From: Actinomortierella ambigua
Taxonomy: Eukaryota > Mortierellomycota > Mortierellomycetes > Mortierellales > Mortierellaceae
Reading direction: 5' to 3'
Length of the DNA stretch: 41,434 bases
Assembly (NCBI GenBank): GCA_016098155.1
Contig: JAAAJB010000318.1
Coordinates: forward strand, 1 to 41,434
Of the stretch, positions 40,507-41,434 are shown in pieces. A program made the translations under genes and the position numbers. Every line of letters starts with the position of its first letter. Position 1 is the stretch's first letter. The notes under the pieces were generated by a model. It saw nothing but the letters and a program-made list of their open reading frames with translations. It ran no database searches and was not told the DNA's origin.

Positions 40507-41434
40507 GAAGTAAGGGCTATATATCCATGTCGCTCATTTTTGTCTTTTTTGGAACACGTAAATTTGCGCTTTGGGCCTATTAGGGTTACCCACCCCCTAC
40601 AATCTAGTCCTAGTAGACAAAACTACTACCGAAATAAAAACTTCGAGCAGTAAGAATATGTTTTCAAGGTTTTATAACAAAACAGTCGCTTAAGAGGACC
40701 AAGAATTGTATACGAAGAGCCTGAAGAGCGAAGTAGAAGAGATGCAAAGAAAAAAAGAATGAGAGGTTAGTGGCGAGACGCACAAAGAAATCAGGACAGA
40801 CGATCCGGCCCCTTTGTAACCAAACGTTCATATCGATGTTGCTTGTTGATCCTTCTGATGCCGGCTCCTTGTTCATCTCCGTACGTACAGAGGTTCAATG
40901 GTATCAAGGATAAAACGTCCCTCCTTTGATGCTGTTTTGGAATAGTTCCTGGCTGCAGCCTCTGTCCTTGAGAGCCTGACCTGCTTGATCCAACCCCCTC
41001 TCAGCCCACCGCGGTAAATGTGCGGTGATCTGAGAAGCAGAATATGCGATGTGCTGATATGCGTGCAGGATCAATAGATATTGTGCCTTGCAGAAATTTT
41101 GGGTGCAATGCAATGATCGTGTATATGAATGGAACCCTTTAAAGAGGGGACAATCTATTCGACAGCCTAGGTTGCCACGCAATGGGTGACAACCCACCTT
41201 ATTTTTTGCTGTCACTGTGGATTTTGCTCCGTGGCAACCCAGTGTACTTTTCAATATTCGTTGCACAGCTTCCTTCCTCGCAGAAAACGCTAGGAAAGAG
41301 CTGCTTTCTAGCCCACCTGTACCGAAGTACACAAGCTCCAACTCGGTCAGCCAACACGAGGCCGATGACTTCCTTTGGATAAAGTCAACAGTCTCAAAAT
41401 GCGAGCGCAAGAATGAAAGGGGCTCAAACGACCC
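40507..41434. other. Intergenic to window end
   Basis: A 168-codon minus-strand frame (40904-41410, MRSHFETVDFIQRKSS to GGTFYP) has no recognisable domain or neighbour context. It could be chance or an exon. A 9-bp inverted repeat (GGTTGCCAC 41170-41178, GTGGCAACC 41231-41239) lies inside it. GTACGTAC occurs at 40881. Confidence 0.35.

Overview
The window is nuclear DNA of a filamentous fungus, most probably an early-diverging one (Mortierellomycota/Mucoromycota; inference). The genes have short spliceosomal introns of about 80 to 500 bp with GTAAG-type donors and TAG/CAG acceptors, TATA boxes, CT-rich leaders and AATAAA signals. The spaces between conserved genes are full of decaying Sel1-repeat and tyrosine-kinase-like (TKL-type) kinase sequences, a pairing known to be expanded in Mortierella and arbuscular mycorrhizal fungi.

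Layout. 1-770: 3' end of a Sel1-repeat gene with an eroding tail. 1530-3365 (-): secreted berberine-bridge-type FAD oxidoreductase. 4400-4585 (+): kinase scrap. 4868-7458 (-): five-exon GTPBP1-type translational GTPase, head to head with a four-exon MYND/SET methyltransferase (8304-10269, +). 10335-11990 (-): kinase-Sel1 pseudogene. 12961-13389 (+): short Ser/Pro-rich protein. 14029-14625 (-): second kinase remnant. 16173-17828 (+): five-exon inorganic pyrophosphatase with a signal peptide. 18880-19440 (-): Sel1 remnant. 19640-20750 (-): MULE-type transposase relic. 21026-21490 (-): tentative two-exon gene. 21597-21944 (-): cysteine-rich small secreted protein with a TATA box and a likely 5'UTR intron. 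24144-28013 (+): second-largest subunit of RNA polymerase III, whose first intron appears to be GC-AG. 28170-28957 (+): frameshifted Sel1 gene. 29867-35850 (-): unusually long CSC1/TMEM63-like channel, head to head with a penta-EF-hand calcium sensor (37275-38831, +). 40159-40506 (+): second cysteine-rich small secreted protein.

How it fits together. Single-copy housekeeping genes (Pol III subunit, GTPBP1, SMYD-type enzyme, CSC1-like channel, PEF protein) are islands between quickly evolving material: kinase-Sel1 fragments, a transposase relic and lineage-specific secreted proteins. Gene models were built by hand. I accepted an intron only where splice signals, reading phase and the expected protein family agreed; all six main multi-exon models close in frame. 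Candidates for something new are the secreted pyrophosphatase, the two cysteine-rich secreted proteins, the very long tail of the CSC1-like channel and the dispersed kinase-Sel1 family. I did not find a clearly unprecedented multi-gene system.
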